A stretch of DNA of 64,000 nt from Acidobacteriota bacterium (GCA_040754075.1 JBFMDH010000039.1:1-64000); one strand, 5' to 3'; shown: positions 54,877-64,000, numbered from the stretch's first letter. Notes: generated by a model not told the origin, from the letters alone. Program-made: numbers and translations.

Positions 54877-55623
54877 TTAAAACCCCAGGTAGTAAGCCAT
54901 GCGACCAAACCAGGATGAAGGTTTGCTGATCTCTTCGAGCGACTCACCGAGTTCTTTATCGCGATTGGTTTGGGTTGCCACATCCGCCATCGAGATGATG
55001 CCGACGAGCCGGTCGCGCCGATCAACAACAGGAATCCGTCTCACCTGATGGTCGCCCATTTCACGAATGACATCGACAATCCGGTCATTCTGGTTGGCGG
55101 TGTATAAATCCCTGCTCATGCAATCTTCGGCAGTAATTTCCGCGTCATTTTTATCTCCGGTTAATCCGCTTACGATAATGTCGCGGTCAGTGACGATACC
55201 CTCGAGTTTGCCGTTTTCATCAAGCACCGGAATTGACCCAATGTCTTCGGTGCGCATCAATCTGGCGATTTCCTGAACCGGCGTGTTTTTATGACAGGTG
55301 GTCAGGTTGCGCGTCATGATTTCGCGACACCTGAGATGCGAGCGCGTTGCGCCCTGACGAAAATAACTTTCCTGATCGCTATAGTTTTCCTGCGCGTAGG
55401 CGCTTCCGGCGGAATAGCGATCCGGGTAATCTAATCCTCTATTCTGAAAACGTCTCTCGCCACTGTAACCCTGATTACCATGTGAAAAATTTCTGCCTCT
55501 TTCGCGCAAATTTCTTTCATCGTAACCTTGCGTGCGATAATCTTCCGATGACCGGTGGTTACGGTAATCATCATCGCCTTCATAGGCATCCTTATAAGAA
55601 TCGTACGCTCTTCTGTAATCCAT
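54877..55623 (-). CDS. CBS-pair protein with short disordered N-terminus
   Basis: About 248 residues. An N-terminal Arg/Tyr/Asp/Gly-rich region of 95 residues is followed by a CBS pair (REIMTRNLTTC to GIVTDRDIIVSG and CMSRDLYTANQ to GIISMADVA). The end (SLEEISKPSSWFGRMAYY) matches the paralogue's end (ERISQPKKYW). AAAGGAG precedes the ATG at 55623; the frame is open to 55674. It is a paralogue of the next gene and the first of the pair. The pair most likely arose by duplication and divergence of the disordered part. Confidence 0.85.
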   Translation of the reverse strand: MDYRRAYDSYKDAYEGDDDYRNHRSSEDYRTQGYDERNLRERGRNFSHGNQGYSGERRFQNRGLDYPDRYSAGSAYAQENYSDQESYFRQGATRSHLRCREIMTRNLTTCHKNTPVQEIARLMRTEDIGSIPVLDENGKLEGIVTDRDIIVSGLTGDKNDAEITAEDCMSRDLYTANQNDRIVDVIREMGDHQVRRIPVVDRRDRLVGIISMADVATQTNRDKELGESLEEISKPSSWFGRMAYYLGF

Positions 55624-55995
55624 GTGACTATGCTCCTTTAGATTTGGATTTAAATGACGATTGAAACAGAGCAAAACGGTTTACGGTTGTAATGCAAAGA
55701 ATTGTCGAGATGGTTTGAATCAATGGTGTTCTGTTTCAATCGCCGGATTTGAACGATTTCTTATCGCAATCTCTATGCCGAATATTGATTGATGGGAAAG
55801 TGAAGCCTGTAGATGGGAGATACCGGAAAACCCCTATGAAAATCGGGCTGCAAGCCATTTTTCAGGAAAGCGATTTTGCTCAGGTTAAATTCGAGTGTGC
55901 ATATTTTACTTGAGCCGTGTTTGCTTATAAAACAATCGTCCGATTGAAAGAGTTCGACATTCGTACAAAACAATTAGCGAGAAGTCATCGGTTGA
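55624..55995. other. Intergenic region, no gene seen
   Basis: 372 bp between the GH-A-type hydrolase stop and the CBS start, both on the minus strand. It should contain the promoter of the CBS pair. No open frame with coding character and no RNA motif recognised. Confidence 0.4.
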
Positions 55996-57165
55996 TTAAC
56001 CGTAAGCGATTGAGCGGCTCTTTTGATGTGTGGTCTTTTGCCATTCAACATGGTTTTCCAAACGTTGCGCAGCTTTGAACGCTTCCAGCATCGGCGGGAA
56101 GGGAACCCGTTTTAAACCATCCTCAACTTCGACCAAATCCCAAAGCCCCAGGCGCGTCCATTCATCGCGAAAATGCCATTCGGGCATTCCGAGAATCGGA
56201 TACAGGCAAACGCCTCGCAAGGGAATCTCTTCGTTGAGCACCGCTTCCACTTCGCCGGTCATTTCGTTTAACCACACCGGTCGCATGTCATTGACGTGAC
56301 TGGTTTCGGTTACGAGCATCTCTGTGCGATAGCGCTCCCAGACAATGGCGATAAGCTGGCGTAAAGATAAGCGGCGCGGGTCTGTATCCGCTAACGGTTT
56401 ACCGGTTTTTCCCCACTCCCATTGATTCGTCCAGTAATAATTGATGCCGACGATGTCCAGATGTTTCGGACTGCCGCCAAGTTCGGGAAATAAACGCCCG
56501 CTCAATATATCCCAGGATTGAAATACCGACTGGTCATTAAATGACTGTACGGCATCAGCCATTTCCGGGCGATTCGGCGGCAGCGCGACTCTGCACAACG
56601 GGTCAACACTGACCATGCGGGATTGCGAGTTCGCTGCGCGGATGGCTTCAATCCCGGCAATCGCCGCTTTGATAAGTTGCATCTTTAATTCAAAACCGCG
56701 CCCGATTTTATGCGGCGCGAAAAGTCCCATCTCGCCGGCAGCCCAGGAAAAAAAAGAGGGTTCATTGACCGGCGTGTAATAACCTCTACCCGGAATTTGT
56801 CGCGAAATATAGCGCGTCACGGCATAGCAGTAATCCGCAAAGCGTTTGGGAAATTCATCGGAAAACAGATTGATGTGTTGCGGGTAGCCGAAATGGAAAA
56901 GGTCAAAAATGATTTCGATGCCGTGGCGTTTGCCGGCTTCGATAAACGGTTGAAGCGAAGAAAAATCATAGGATTTTTCCCGATCAATGAGGGGCCAGCG
57001 AACCGCTTCGCGAACCGCGCGAATGCCCAGACTTTGCAATCGCGCATAATCTTCATTAACAAACCGGTCGTGCTGGGTGGCTTCGATTTGATCGAACCAC
57101 TGATGATGAATGTTGTATCCGGTACTACCTTCAAATCCGCCTAAAAAAAAGCTCTGAAACATCAC
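55996..57165 (-). CDS. GH1-like glycoside hydrolase (clan GH-A)
   Basis: A protein of 389 residues with the GH-A barrel pattern. The catalytic acid/base is E135 in YTPVNEPSFFSW and the nucleophile candidate is E287 in MLVTETSHV. IFDLFHFGYP and INYYWTNQWEWG are further barrel signatures. It resembles beta-glucosidases but is shorter than the usual 450. No signal peptide, so it is cytoplasmic. AAGAGG lies five bases before the ATG. It is 52 bp downstream of glf, in the same direction. Substrate specificity cannot be read; a galactose-containing glycoside would fit the cluster. Confidence 0.75.
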   Translation of the reverse strand: MMFQSFFLGGFEGSTGYNIHHQWFDQIEATQHDRFVNEDYARLQSLGIRAVREAVRWPLIDREKSYDFSSLQPFIEAGKRHGIEIIFDLFHFGYPQHINLFSDEFPKRFADYCYAVTRYISRQIPGRGYYTPVNEPSFFSWAAGEMGLFAPHKIGRGFELKMQLIKAAIAGIEAIRAANSQSRMVSVDPLCRVALPPNRPEMADAVQSFNDQSVFQSWDILSGRLFPELGGSPKHLDIVGINYYWTNQWEWGKTGKPLADTDPRRLSLRQLIAIVWERYRTEMLVTETSHVNDMRPVWLNEMTGEVEAVLNEEIPLRGVCLYPILGMPEWHFRDEWTRLGLWDLVEVEDGLKRVPFPPMLEAFKAAQRLENHVEWQKTTHQKSRSIAYG

Positions 57166-57217
57166 TACCTCTTACCGGCAACCTGTTGATGATTGATGGC
57201 TGATTCAGGAAACCGGC

Positions 57218-58315
57218 TCAGCGCAGGTGGCTGCGAATTTTGCTATAAACCGACAGCGCCTGCGCCACGACCTGATCCTGATTGTAATATTTATAGGTTG
57301 CCAATCTTCCTACGAAATGAACGGTCTTGGTGGCATTTGCCAACTCTTGATACTTTTTATAAAGCTCCATATTTTCAGGACGCGGGACGGGATAATATTG
57401 ATCCCCCTTTGCCTGAGAAAATTCATAAACCACACTGGTTTTTTCATGCTGTTGTCCGGTCAGATATTTGAATTCGGTGATGCGCGTATAAGGGTGTTCA
57501 TTCGGATAATTGACGACCGGTGCCGGTTGATAAACCGGTTTGTCATAAGTTTCGTGTTTGAATTCCAGTGAACGATACGGCAGTTCACCAAAGCGAAAAT
57601 CGAAATACTCATCCACAGGACCCGTGTAAATCATCTCTTTGAACGCAACTTCGCGTTCAATTTCACGGTAATCGGTGTTGAGTAAAATTTTGATATTCGG
57701 ATGGTCGAGCATATTCTCGAACATTCGCGTGTATCCGTGAAGCGGCATTGCCTGATATTTATCGGCAAAATAGCGGTCATCGCGATTGGTGCGAATCGGC
57801 ACCCGCGAGGTTACGGTGGCATCCAGTTCCGATGGGTCAAGTCCCCATTGTTTGCGCGTATAATTGCGGAAAAATTTTTCATATAACTGGCGTCCGACGC
57901 GACTGACAATCACATCTTCAGAGGTTTTAATCTGCTCTCGCGGCTCGGCAACCGAAGCGAAAAAATCTTCCAGTTGAAATGCCGTCAGGCTGAGTCCATA
58001 CAGACGATTGACGGTGTCGAGATTGATGGGAATCGGTAAAAGTTGACCGTCAACGCTTGCCAGAACCCGATGTTCGTAAGGCCGCCACACGGTAAATTTC
58101 GATAAATAATCGAAAACCTCTTTCGAGTTGGTGTGAAAAATATGCGGGCCATATTTATGAATCAAGATGCCCGCGTGGTTATAACAATCATACGCATTAC
58201 CGGCAATGTGCGGGCGTTTGTCAATCAATAACACGCGCTTTTTGGCGTCAGCCGCGAGACGCTCGGCGAGCACACTACCGGCATAACCTGCGCCAACGAT
58301 TAGGTAATCAAACAT
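57218..58315 (-). CDS. glf: UDP-galactopyranose mutase
   Basis: A flavoenzyme of 365 residues that interconverts UDP-galactopyranose and UDP-galactofuranose. The N-terminal FAD site is IVGAGYAGSVLAERL (6-20), followed by IDKRPHIAGN, KYGPHIFHTN, the substrate-binding region FFRNYTRKQWG, IPIRTNRDDRYF-like RTNRDDRYF and the C-terminal GRLATYKYYNQDQV. All the usual mutase signatures are present. AAGGA lies eight bases before the ATG at 58315. It follows the glycosyltransferase by 19 bp. Confidence 0.95.
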   Translation of the reverse strand: MFDYLIVGAGYAGSVLAERLAADAKKRVLLIDKRPHIAGNAYDCYNHAGILIHKYGPHIFHTNSKEVFDYLSKFTVWRPYEHRVLASVDGQLLPIPINLDTVNRLYGLSLTAFQLEDFFASVAEPREQIKTSEDVIVSRVGRQLYEKFFRNYTRKQWGLDPSELDATVTSRVPIRTNRDDRYFADKYQAMPLHGYTRMFENMLDHPNIKILLNTDYREIEREVAFKEMIYTGPVDEYFDFRFGELPYRSLEFKHETYDKPVYQPAPVVNYPNEHPYTRITEFKYLTGQQHEKTSVVYEFSQAKGDQYYPVPRPENMELYKKYQELANATKTVHFVGRLATYKYYNQDQVVAQALSVYSKIRSHLR

Positions 58316-58334
58316 CTCCTTACTTCCTTTCGTG

Positions 58335-59666
58335 TTAATCGCCGGTGACCTGTGAAACAACCGCAGATTTCAGCAACGAACCCGTAGAAGTCGAGAGTTG
58401 ACGATTCAGGGTTTTATATTCGGCATAACGTTCAACCAGAACCGCGTTGATTAACTGGAGCATCCGTCCCCAAGTCCGATCCCAGGAATTATAAAGTAAT
58501 GCTTCATTCACTTGACGCAACCAGTTGGCGCGATTGAATTCTGCGCTCAAGTAATATTCCGTGGCGGCGATAAATTCATCGGCGGTATCGGCAATTTTGA
58601 CTAACCCTTGTTGACCATATGGGCGCACCACATCTCTGATTGAAGTTGAAATCACCGGGACCCCGGCTGCCAGATATTCAGGCGTTTTCGTCGGGCTGAT
58701 ATAGCGGGTCGATTCGTTATGCGCAAATAACAACATCGCAATATCCCAGCCGCTCAAATAGGTTGGCAGTTCCTGATAAGCTTTGCCGCCAAGGTAGTGA
58801 ATGTTTTGACGTCGGGGTAAATCTGCCGAATCAATTTTGACCACCGGACCAACAATTACAAAATGCCAGTCCGGGCGTTTTTGCGATAACAGATCAAGCA
58901 GGGCAATATCGAAACGTTCATCAATGACGCCATAAAAGCCGAGTCGCGGATGGGGAATATCGGCTTGATCGGCGGGGGCGTTCACTCCCAATCGCGCCTG
59001 TTTGAAATGCCTGGCATCGATGCTGCTCGGAAACGGATAAATGCTCGAATGCAAATGGCGTTTGGCTTCGTAAAGCGAGAAGCCTCCGGTAAAGACCAGA
59101 TCGGCGCGATTCAGTAATTCGCCTTCAAGTTCGCGCAAACCCGGAGGCGGATTTTTAAACGCCGATAACTCATCCATACAATCGTAAATCACCGCCAGCG
59201 GTTCCAGATGTTGGGTGAATTTGAAAGCCATCGGCGTGTAATACCAGCAGATATATTCTTTGATTTCGTGTTCAAAAATTAACTCATCAATCAACAGCGA
59301 TTGCTGAATAGCGGTATATTCATTTTCTGTCATGCCTTGCGGTAAAAAAGGGACAACTACATAAACTCCGCAATCGCGTGGGCTGATTTCCAGTCGCGCC
59401 TGGGTTTCTGAAAAAATTGGCTCCTCAATAAAAAATACGCGACGATCTTTTGCGCAACGACTCAACAGGTGTTGGGGACGTTGATAAACAAAATCCCATC
59501 GAAGATGTGAAAAACAGATTAAGTCCGGTGTTTTGAGATTAGAACTTTTTTGACTTAAAACTGATAAATCTTTTGTTGCCTCATTTTTTCTCAGACTCTC
59601 AAGCTCGTTAGTTTTAGGGGTGGGTTCTTTATTGATTAATTGCTTAAGGTTTTTGATTCTTTCCAT
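58335..59666 (-). CDS. Glycosyltransferase (GT-B, family 4-like)
   Basis: A protein of 443 residues. An N-terminal charged stretch of about 45 residues is followed by a GT-B fold: FSHLRWDFVYQRPQHLLSR, VIYDCMDELSAF, RADLVFTGGFSLYEAKR, RLGFYGVIDERFD, VIVGPVVKIDSADLP and the donor-binding STRYISPTKTPEYLAAGVPVIST-type region. No membrane helix. Such genes often lie next to glf, so it may transfer a galactofuranose or another cluster sugar; this is inferred from context. AAGGAAGAGG precedes the ATG. Confidence 0.82.
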   Translation of the reverse strand: MERIKNLKQLINKEPTPKTNELESLRKNEATKDLSVLSQKSSNLKTPDLICFSHLRWDFVYQRPQHLLSRCAKDRRVFFIEEPIFSETQARLEISPRDCGVYVVVPFLPQGMTENEYTAIQQSLLIDELIFEHEIKEYICWYYTPMAFKFTQHLEPLAVIYDCMDELSAFKNPPPGLRELEGELLNRADLVFTGGFSLYEAKRHLHSSIYPFPSSIDARHFKQARLGVNAPADQADIPHPRLGFYGVIDERFDIALLDLLSQKRPDWHFVIVGPVVKIDSADLPRRQNIHYLGGKAYQELPTYLSGWDIAMLLFAHNESTRYISPTKTPEYLAAGVPVISTSIRDVVRPYGQQGLVKIADTADEFIAATEYYLSAEFNRANWLRQVNEALLYNSWDRTWGRMLQLINAVLVERYAEYKTLNRQLSTSTGSLLKSAVVSQVTGD

Positions 59667-59961
59667 AATCCTCTTCCTTGGAAAAATTTAAAAACTAATT
59701 GATTGTAAAAAAACGTGTTGGTAGACGAGTCACTCTGGATACTGCAATGGATGTGCCAACCCTTGACTTTTCAGGAGAACGAAAGTGTCGAATAACGCTT
59801 GCTATAACATAGCGTCAGCCGCCAAAGCGCGCGGATGGCAAAGGTAAAAATTGCGTATATCAAAAATACGTGCCCGTATGTAGATAATGCGCCCTGATTT
59901 CAAACAGACGGTTCAGTGGTTCAAGCTTGAAAATGGATTTATTCGCAAGCAATAAAGCGCC

Positions 59962-61122
59962 TTACGCTTCTACTTCTTCAACGCCATTGCCGGTTTCGAC
60001 TACATAGAGGGTGGGTGTAAGTTGAAAATTTTTTTGATAAGCGGTTTCAATGGTTTTCCGAAACAGTTGAATCGTCTCATTGCGCACGAAATTGACAGTG
60101 CAGCCGCCAAATCCGCCGCCGGTCAGGCGCGCGCCAAATACCCCGGAAATATTGGCGGCAGTATCGACCAGTAAATCCAACTCTGCACAACTAACCTGAT
60201 AATCATTTTTCAAAGATTCGTGCGATTCAAACATCAATTTTCCCATGACATCGATTTCACTATTGCGTAGTGAATAAGCTGCCGCGAGGGTTCTCGCATT
60301 TTCTGTGATGACGTGACGGCAACGCTTTTGAAGGGGTTCCGGCAGATGAATTTTCAAGCGTTCAAAATCTTCGAGCGTTACATCGCGCAGCGCCTGAATG
60401 GATGGAAGATGAACCTTTAAAATTTCTACCGCCTGTTCACATTCTTTGCGTCGCGTGTTGTACTCGGATGCTGAAAGTTTATGTTTGACATTGGTATCGC
60501 AAACCACGATGGACAGACCGGGATAGGTGAGCGGTATCTGCATCATTTCGATTGAACGACAATCAATTAACAAAGCCGAATTGCGATGACCGAACACCGA
60601 AGTCAGTTGATCCATCAATCCGACATTGGCACCGACATAGAGATGTTCAGCCTGCTGCCCGGCTTTGGCAAGCGCCAGGCGATTGACCGGCAATCCGGCG
60701 AGATTTAAAAGCGCAAACCCGGTTGAAATTTCCAGCGCCGCCGATGATGAAAGCCCGCCGCCAATCGGCACTTCCGATTGAATCAATAAATCGGCACCGG
60801 ATAGTTGATTACCTTCGGCTTCAAGGCTTCGCGCTACCCCTTCGACATAATTCAACCAGTTGCCCGGATGCGGCGGTTGCGGATTGTCGAGATTGAATTC
60901 ACCCTGCTCATTGAAATCGAGCGAATGAACCCGCACCAATCGGTCATTGCGCGCCGCGCCTGCAACATAGGTTGAAAAGTGCAAGGCAATCGGCAATACA
61001 TAGCCTTCATTGTAATCGGTATGTTCGCCGATTAAATTGACGCGACCCGGGGCGCGAAATAGTCGCGGGCTTTTACTGAAGGTGTGATGAAAAGCCTGTT
61101 GCAGTTGAGTAATATCGACCAT
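59962..61122 (-). CDS. galK: Galactokinase
   Basis: GHMP-family kinase of 386 residues that phosphorylates galactose to galactose-1-phosphate. The galactokinase signature is GRVNLIGEHTDYNEG (26-40), the GHMP ATP loop is PIGGGLSSSAALE (about 115-127), and the third motif is GARLTGGGFGGCTVN near the C-terminus. GAGG lies five bases before the ATG. The galE stop is 7 bp upstream, so the genes form an operon. No galT (uridylyltransferase) is in the window. Confidence 0.95.
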   Translation of the reverse strand: MVDITQLQQAFHHTFSKSPRLFRAPGRVNLIGEHTDYNEGYVLPIALHFSTYVAGAARNDRLVRVHSLDFNEQGEFNLDNPQPPHPGNWLNYVEGVARSLEAEGNQLSGADLLIQSEVPIGGGLSSSAALEISTGFALLNLAGLPVNRLALAKAGQQAEHLYVGANVGLMDQLTSVFGHRNSALLIDCRSIEMMQIPLTYPGLSIVVCDTNVKHKLSASEYNTRRKECEQAVEILKVHLPSIQALRDVTLEDFERLKIHLPEPLQKRCRHVITENARTLAAAYSLRNSEIDVMGKLMFESHESLKNDYQVSCAELDLLVDTAANISGVFGARLTGGGFGGCTVNFVRNETIQLFRKTIETAYQKNFQLTPTLYVVETGNGVEEVEA

Positions 61123-61129
61123 ATACGCC

Positions 61130-62110
61130 TCAGTCTGTGTAGCCTGCCGGATGGTTTTGTTTCCATTTCCAAGCCGATTCGATGATCAATCGTAAATCCT
61201 GAAAAGCTGGTTTCCATCCCAGTTCGCGTTTGATTTTATCGGGACTGGCAATCAATACCGCCGGGTCGCCGGCGCGCCGGTGATCGACGTGAACCAGAAA
61301 ATCTTTATCGGTAACTCGCCGAGCAACTTCAATCACCTCTTTGACGCTGTAACCATCACCGCCGCAGCCGAGGTTATAAATGGCGCTATGTTCGCCGAGA
61401 ATGTTCAAAGCGAGAATATGCGCTCTGGCAAGGTCAACAACATGTATGTAATCGCGCACACAGGTGCCGTCACGCGTCGGGTAATCATCACCGTAAATTT
61501 CCACTTGAGCGCGTGTGCCCTGTGCCGCCTGTAAGATGATCGGAATCAAATGGGTTTCCGGGTCGTGATGTTCACCACAATGTTCGGTAGCGCCTGCGGC
61601 ATTGAAATATCGCAAGGACGCATAGCGAATTCCATAAGCCTTTTCGTACCAGTGCAGGGCTTTTTCAAATGCCAGTTTGCTTTCGCCGTAGGGGTTGGTC
61701 GGCGCAGTCGGGTCGGTTTCTTCAATCGGTTGTTTTTGGGGTTCGCCATAGGTTGCGGCAGTCGAAGAAAAGACAATTTTTTTAACGCAACACTCAACCA
61801 TCGCATCAAGCAGCGCAAGCCCAACCGTGACATTGTTACGAAAATATTTTGCGGGATTTTGTACCGATTCGCCGACCAGAGAATCCGCCGCCATATGAAT
61901 CACCGCTTCGACATCATTGGCGCGCAGCGTTTCGCAAAGCGTTTGACGCTCAGCCAAATCGGCATGCACAAACGTTGCCCCTTCGACAACCGCTTGCCGA
62001 TGACCTTTGTAAAGGCTGTCGTAAACCACCACGTCATGACCGTCTTTGACCAACTCTTCGGTCACGACGCTGCCGATATAACCTGCTCCTCCGGTAACCA
62101 GAATTCTCAT
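61130..62110 (-). CDS. galE: UDP-glucose 4-epimerase
   Basis: A short-chain dehydrogenase-fold epimerase of 326 residues interconverting UDP-glucose and UDP-galactose. NAD motif GGAGYIGS (7-14), catalytic Y141xxxK145 in YGESK, and the preceding SSTAATYGEP. The C-terminal substrate region has YNLGCGGDGYSVKEVIEV and RRAGDPAVLIASP. It supplies UDP-galactose for Glf, and 19 bp further upstream lies an SDR gene in the same direction. Confidence 0.95.
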   Translation of the reverse strand: MRILVTGGAGYIGSVVTEELVKDGHDVVVYDSLYKGHRQAVVEGATFVHADLAERQTLCETLRANDVEAVIHMAADSLVGESVQNPAKYFRNNVTVGLALLDAMVECCVKKIVFSSTAATYGEPQKQPIEETDPTAPTNPYGESKLAFEKALHWYEKAYGIRYASLRYFNAAGATEHCGEHHDPETHLIPIILQAAQGTRAQVEIYGDDYPTRDGTCVRDYIHVVDLARAHILALNILGEHSAIYNLGCGGDGYSVKEVIEVARRVTDKDFLVHVDHRRAGDPAVLIASPDKIKRELGWKPAFQDLRLIIESAWKWKQNHPAGYTD

Positions 62111-62134
62111 AATTGTTTCTCGTTTCGCTAAAAA

Positions 62135-62890
62135 TTAAAGACGGTCTAAGCGTCCACCATCCACGCGCAGGGCAGCGCCTTGCACGAAATCGGCATCCGC
62201 AGATGCCAGGAATGCAATCACCGCAGCGATGTCATCGGGTTTGCCTACATCACCACTGATAATTTGTTCTTCGCCCGATTTCACATTCGGATTATTCCAT
62301 AACATCGGCGTATCAACCGCGCCCGGCAGCACCGCCGTAACCCGTATGCCTTTGGGTTTGCCTTCCAATGACGCCGAACGGGTGAGCGAAAGCAAAGCCG
62401 CTTTGGCAGCCGCGTAAGGCGCAACCAGCGGGTCGGTTTCAACCGCGTGAATGCTCGACACATTAACGATTGCGCCGCCGGGTTTCATCGTTAAAAAAGC
62501 CTGTTTGATAAAAAAGAACGCGCCGAGTAAATCGACATTTAAAACTTTCAGCCAGTCTTCGAGAACCAGTTCTTCAATCGGTTTGAAGACCATCAACCCG
62601 GCGTTGTTGACGATAATATCCAATTGCCCGAAACGATTTAAGGTGTCGCGCACGGTATTTTCGACATCGTTTTGATTTGCCACATTGCACAAGCTGATCA
62701 GGATTTCCGTCGTCCCGGCATCGCGAATGATTTTTGCCGCCTTTTCTGAATGCGCTTGATTTATATCGGCAATCACAATGCGCGCGCCTTCAAGGGCGAA
62801 ACGTTTTGCAGTCGCTAGTCCAATGCCGCCGCTGCCGCCTGTAATAATTGCAACTTTATCCTTGAATCGCACGTCGCTTTCAACCTCCAT
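62135..62890 (-). CDS. SDR-family oxidoreductase
   Basis: A classical short-chain dehydrogenase of 251 residues. Cofactor motif TGGSGGIG (17-24), NNAG (95-98), catalytic S145/S146, Y159 and K163 in the order SS...YAAAK, and the C-terminal VQGAALRVDGG. Acidic D42 after the second strand (VIADI) suggests NAD preference. The ATG at 62890 is preceded by AAGGATGAGTGACT; a GTG at 62896 is an alternative. It overlaps the GH-A gene end by 11 bases. Substrate unknown; sugar dehydrogenase is possible. Confidence 0.88.
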   Translation of the reverse strand: MEVESDVRFKDKVAIITGGSGGIGLATAKRFALEGARIVIADINQAHSEKAAKIIRDAGTTEILISLCNVANQNDVENTVRDTLNRFGQLDIIVNNAGLMVFKPIEELVLEDWLKVLNVDLLGAFFFIKQAFLTMKPGGAIVNVSSIHAVETDPLVAPYAAAKAALLSLTRSASLEGKPKGIRVTAVLPGAVDTPMLWNNPNVKSGEEQIISGDVGKPDDIAAVIAFLASADADFVQGAALRVDGGRLDRL

Positions 62891-64000
62891 AGTCACTCAT
62901 CCTTGGCTCCGCAGATTGCGAAATATTATGCAAACGAGCTTCCCTTTTCTGTTTTTGCGCCCACCTCTTTTTAAATTCGCTCGGCAAAACGATGGGAACC
63001 CGCAGGCAAACACTTTGCGTCGGCAAAACTTCCCGCCAGTCTCTAATCAATTGTTTATAGGCTTTGCCTACCGGACGAATGTTGCGGTCGAGATCAAAGA
63101 GACCAAGCGGATTGACCTGCCCCTGATTTTCACGCAAAGCCGAATCCCAATCGACCTGGTCGGTCAATGAGTACCAGGTGAAACCGACAACCGGAACGCC
63201 ATTATTGCGAACCCGCAAAACATTTGCCCATTCCTTCCATAACCAGTTTACGGCTTCGTCGCCTGCCGCCCCCTGATTGAGATTGGTCTCCGTATGCATG
63301 ACCGGCAAACGATAACGGTCATAATATTGCCTGGTGATTTCATCATAGCCGAACACTTCACCGGCGGTTCGGGTGTTGCCATCCGAGGACACTCTATGTT
63401 CATTGGATACATAATAATCGTTTCCCATAATGCAATGTTGTTTGAGACTTCTTCCGAGAAAGAAATGATATTCTTCGCGCGTCATGCCATGATCCATCAG
63501 GTATTCATACATCTCTGAATCAACCCGTCGTCCGTAATTTAAATCAAGCGACAGGAATCTTCGGGAATTCATCAGTTCCGCGAAATGAATCGCGGCAGGG
63601 TTTTCGGCATGAAAATATTCGCTCGATTCACTTTGAATAAAAATGGCATCGGGGCGAACTTTCAAGATTTCCTGCATCGCTAAAACATTGGCTTTGACGA
63701 TGTGTTTCAAAGCGGTAACAAAAGCTTTGTCGGATGTCAGTTGTTCATTCCACCAACCATAAAGCGCAGAAAAGGTCGCGCAGATAAACATCTCATTGAT
63801 GGGTGTGTAAAGTTGTACCCATTGAAAACGACGGGCAAAAGCCAGGCAATAGCTTGCAAACAATTCGGGAAATTCGGGATTTTGAAAATTGCCAATCCAA
63901 TCCGGCACCCCGAAATGACAGAGATCGACAATCGGCACAATGTCACATCGTTTGAGAGCGGCAAAGGTTTCATCGGCAAATGACCAGTCAAACCGGTCAG
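62880..64000 (-). CDS. GH-A-type glycoside hydrolase, partial (5' end outside window)
   Basis: The frame continues without a stop to the window edge, beyond the internal GTG at 63938. The upstream reading WSFADETFAALKRC fits the family, so the gene is cut by the window. About 373 residues are visible. The acid/base is E in LYTPINEMF and the nucleophile is E in VMHTETNLNQG. YYDRYRLP, FTWYSLTDQVDW and INEMFICATFSALYGWW match GH1-type barrels. It is a distant paralogue of the hydrolase at 56-57 kb, with the same LCHFGVPDW-like strand. Its 3' end overlaps the SDR gene. Confidence 0.75.
   Translation of the reverse strand, partial: DRFDWSFADETFAALKRCDIVPIVDLCHFGVPDWIGNFQNPEFPELFASYCLAFARRFQWVQLYTPINEMFICATFSALYGWWNEQLTSDKAFVTALKHIVKANVLAMQEILKVRPDAIFIQSESSEYFHAENPAAIHFAELMNSRRFLSLDLNYGRRVDSEMYEYLMDHGMTREEYHFFLGRSLKQHCIMGNDYYVSNEHRVSSDGNTRTAGEVFGYDEITRQYYDRYRLPVMHTETNLNQGAAGDEAVNWLWKEWANVLRVRNNGVPVVGFTWYSLTDQVDWDSALRENQGQVNPLGLFDLDRNIRPVGKAYKQLIRDWREVLPTQSVCLRVPIVLPSEFKKRWAQKQKREARLHNISQSAEPRMSDYGG

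Noticed and set aside
61550-62131. Plus-strand frame of 193 codons
   Set aside because: Antisense to galE; galE motifs are certain.

Overview
The window reads as a chromosomal segment of an environmental bacterium of about 50% GC (judged by eye). It is most likely an Acidobacteriota member of the Blastocatellia type. This is inferred from the mix of genes: secreted proteins with carboxypeptidase-regulatory and choice-of-anchor domains, a Ser/Thr kinase with a PEGA/FGE tail, paired amidohydrolases, CBS proteins with disordered tails, and a PE-POL form of LigD. There are no rRNA, tRNA or CRISPR loci.

Layout. 0-9.7 kb: end of a membrane protein; glpD preceded by two translationally coupled small genes; divergent argS; a GxxExxY gene inside 31-bp terminal inverted repeats; aroF; a lipoprotein gene followed by an integron attC-like site; and a membrane glycosyltransferase-like gene. 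9.9-22.7 kb: a co-directional block with a Ser/Thr kinase-PEGA-FGE protein, a trypsin-like protease, a VWA/choice-of-anchor-D protein, a FecR/Ig protein, a caspase-TPR protein, an ECF sigma factor, a zinc-finger anti-sigma factor and a DUF4097-like protein, closed by a bidirectional terminator. 22.8-32.6 kb (minus strand): a five-repeat DUF5666-like protein, three amidohydrolase paralogues (two without the HxH metal motif), and an AlkP-superfamily/methyltransferase/small membrane protein set. 32.9-38.4 kb: a translationally coupled histidine kinase, response regulator and hybrid kinase. 39-43.9 kb: MOSC, RidA, SDH/SppA-type protease, BtuF-like protein, a 129-bp MITE-like relative of the GxxExxY element, and a DUF5694-like protein. 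44.1-47.6 kb: an AT-richer pair of subtilisin-like protease and AAA ATPase that looks like an IetAS anti-phage system. 47.7-53.5 kb: thiC with TPP riboswitch and terminator, a heptamer repeat array, Uma2, PE-POL LigD and moaA. 53.7-55.6 kb: two CBS proteins. 56-64 kb: a galactose/galactofuranose cluster (GH-A hydrolase, glf, glycosyltransferase, galK, galE, SDR, second GH-A hydrolase running off the edge).

How the genes work together. GalK and GalE lead galactose into UDP-galactose, Glf makes UDP-galactofuranose, and the adjacent glycosyltransferase plausibly uses it in a surface glycan. The 9.9-22.7 kb block looks like an envelope signalling and proteolysis module. The IetAS-like pair is a self-contained accessory island. 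The most unusual DNA-level features are the attC-like site with its candidate single cassette, the GxxExxY element with its short deletion relative, and the inverted heptamer array upstream of thiC.
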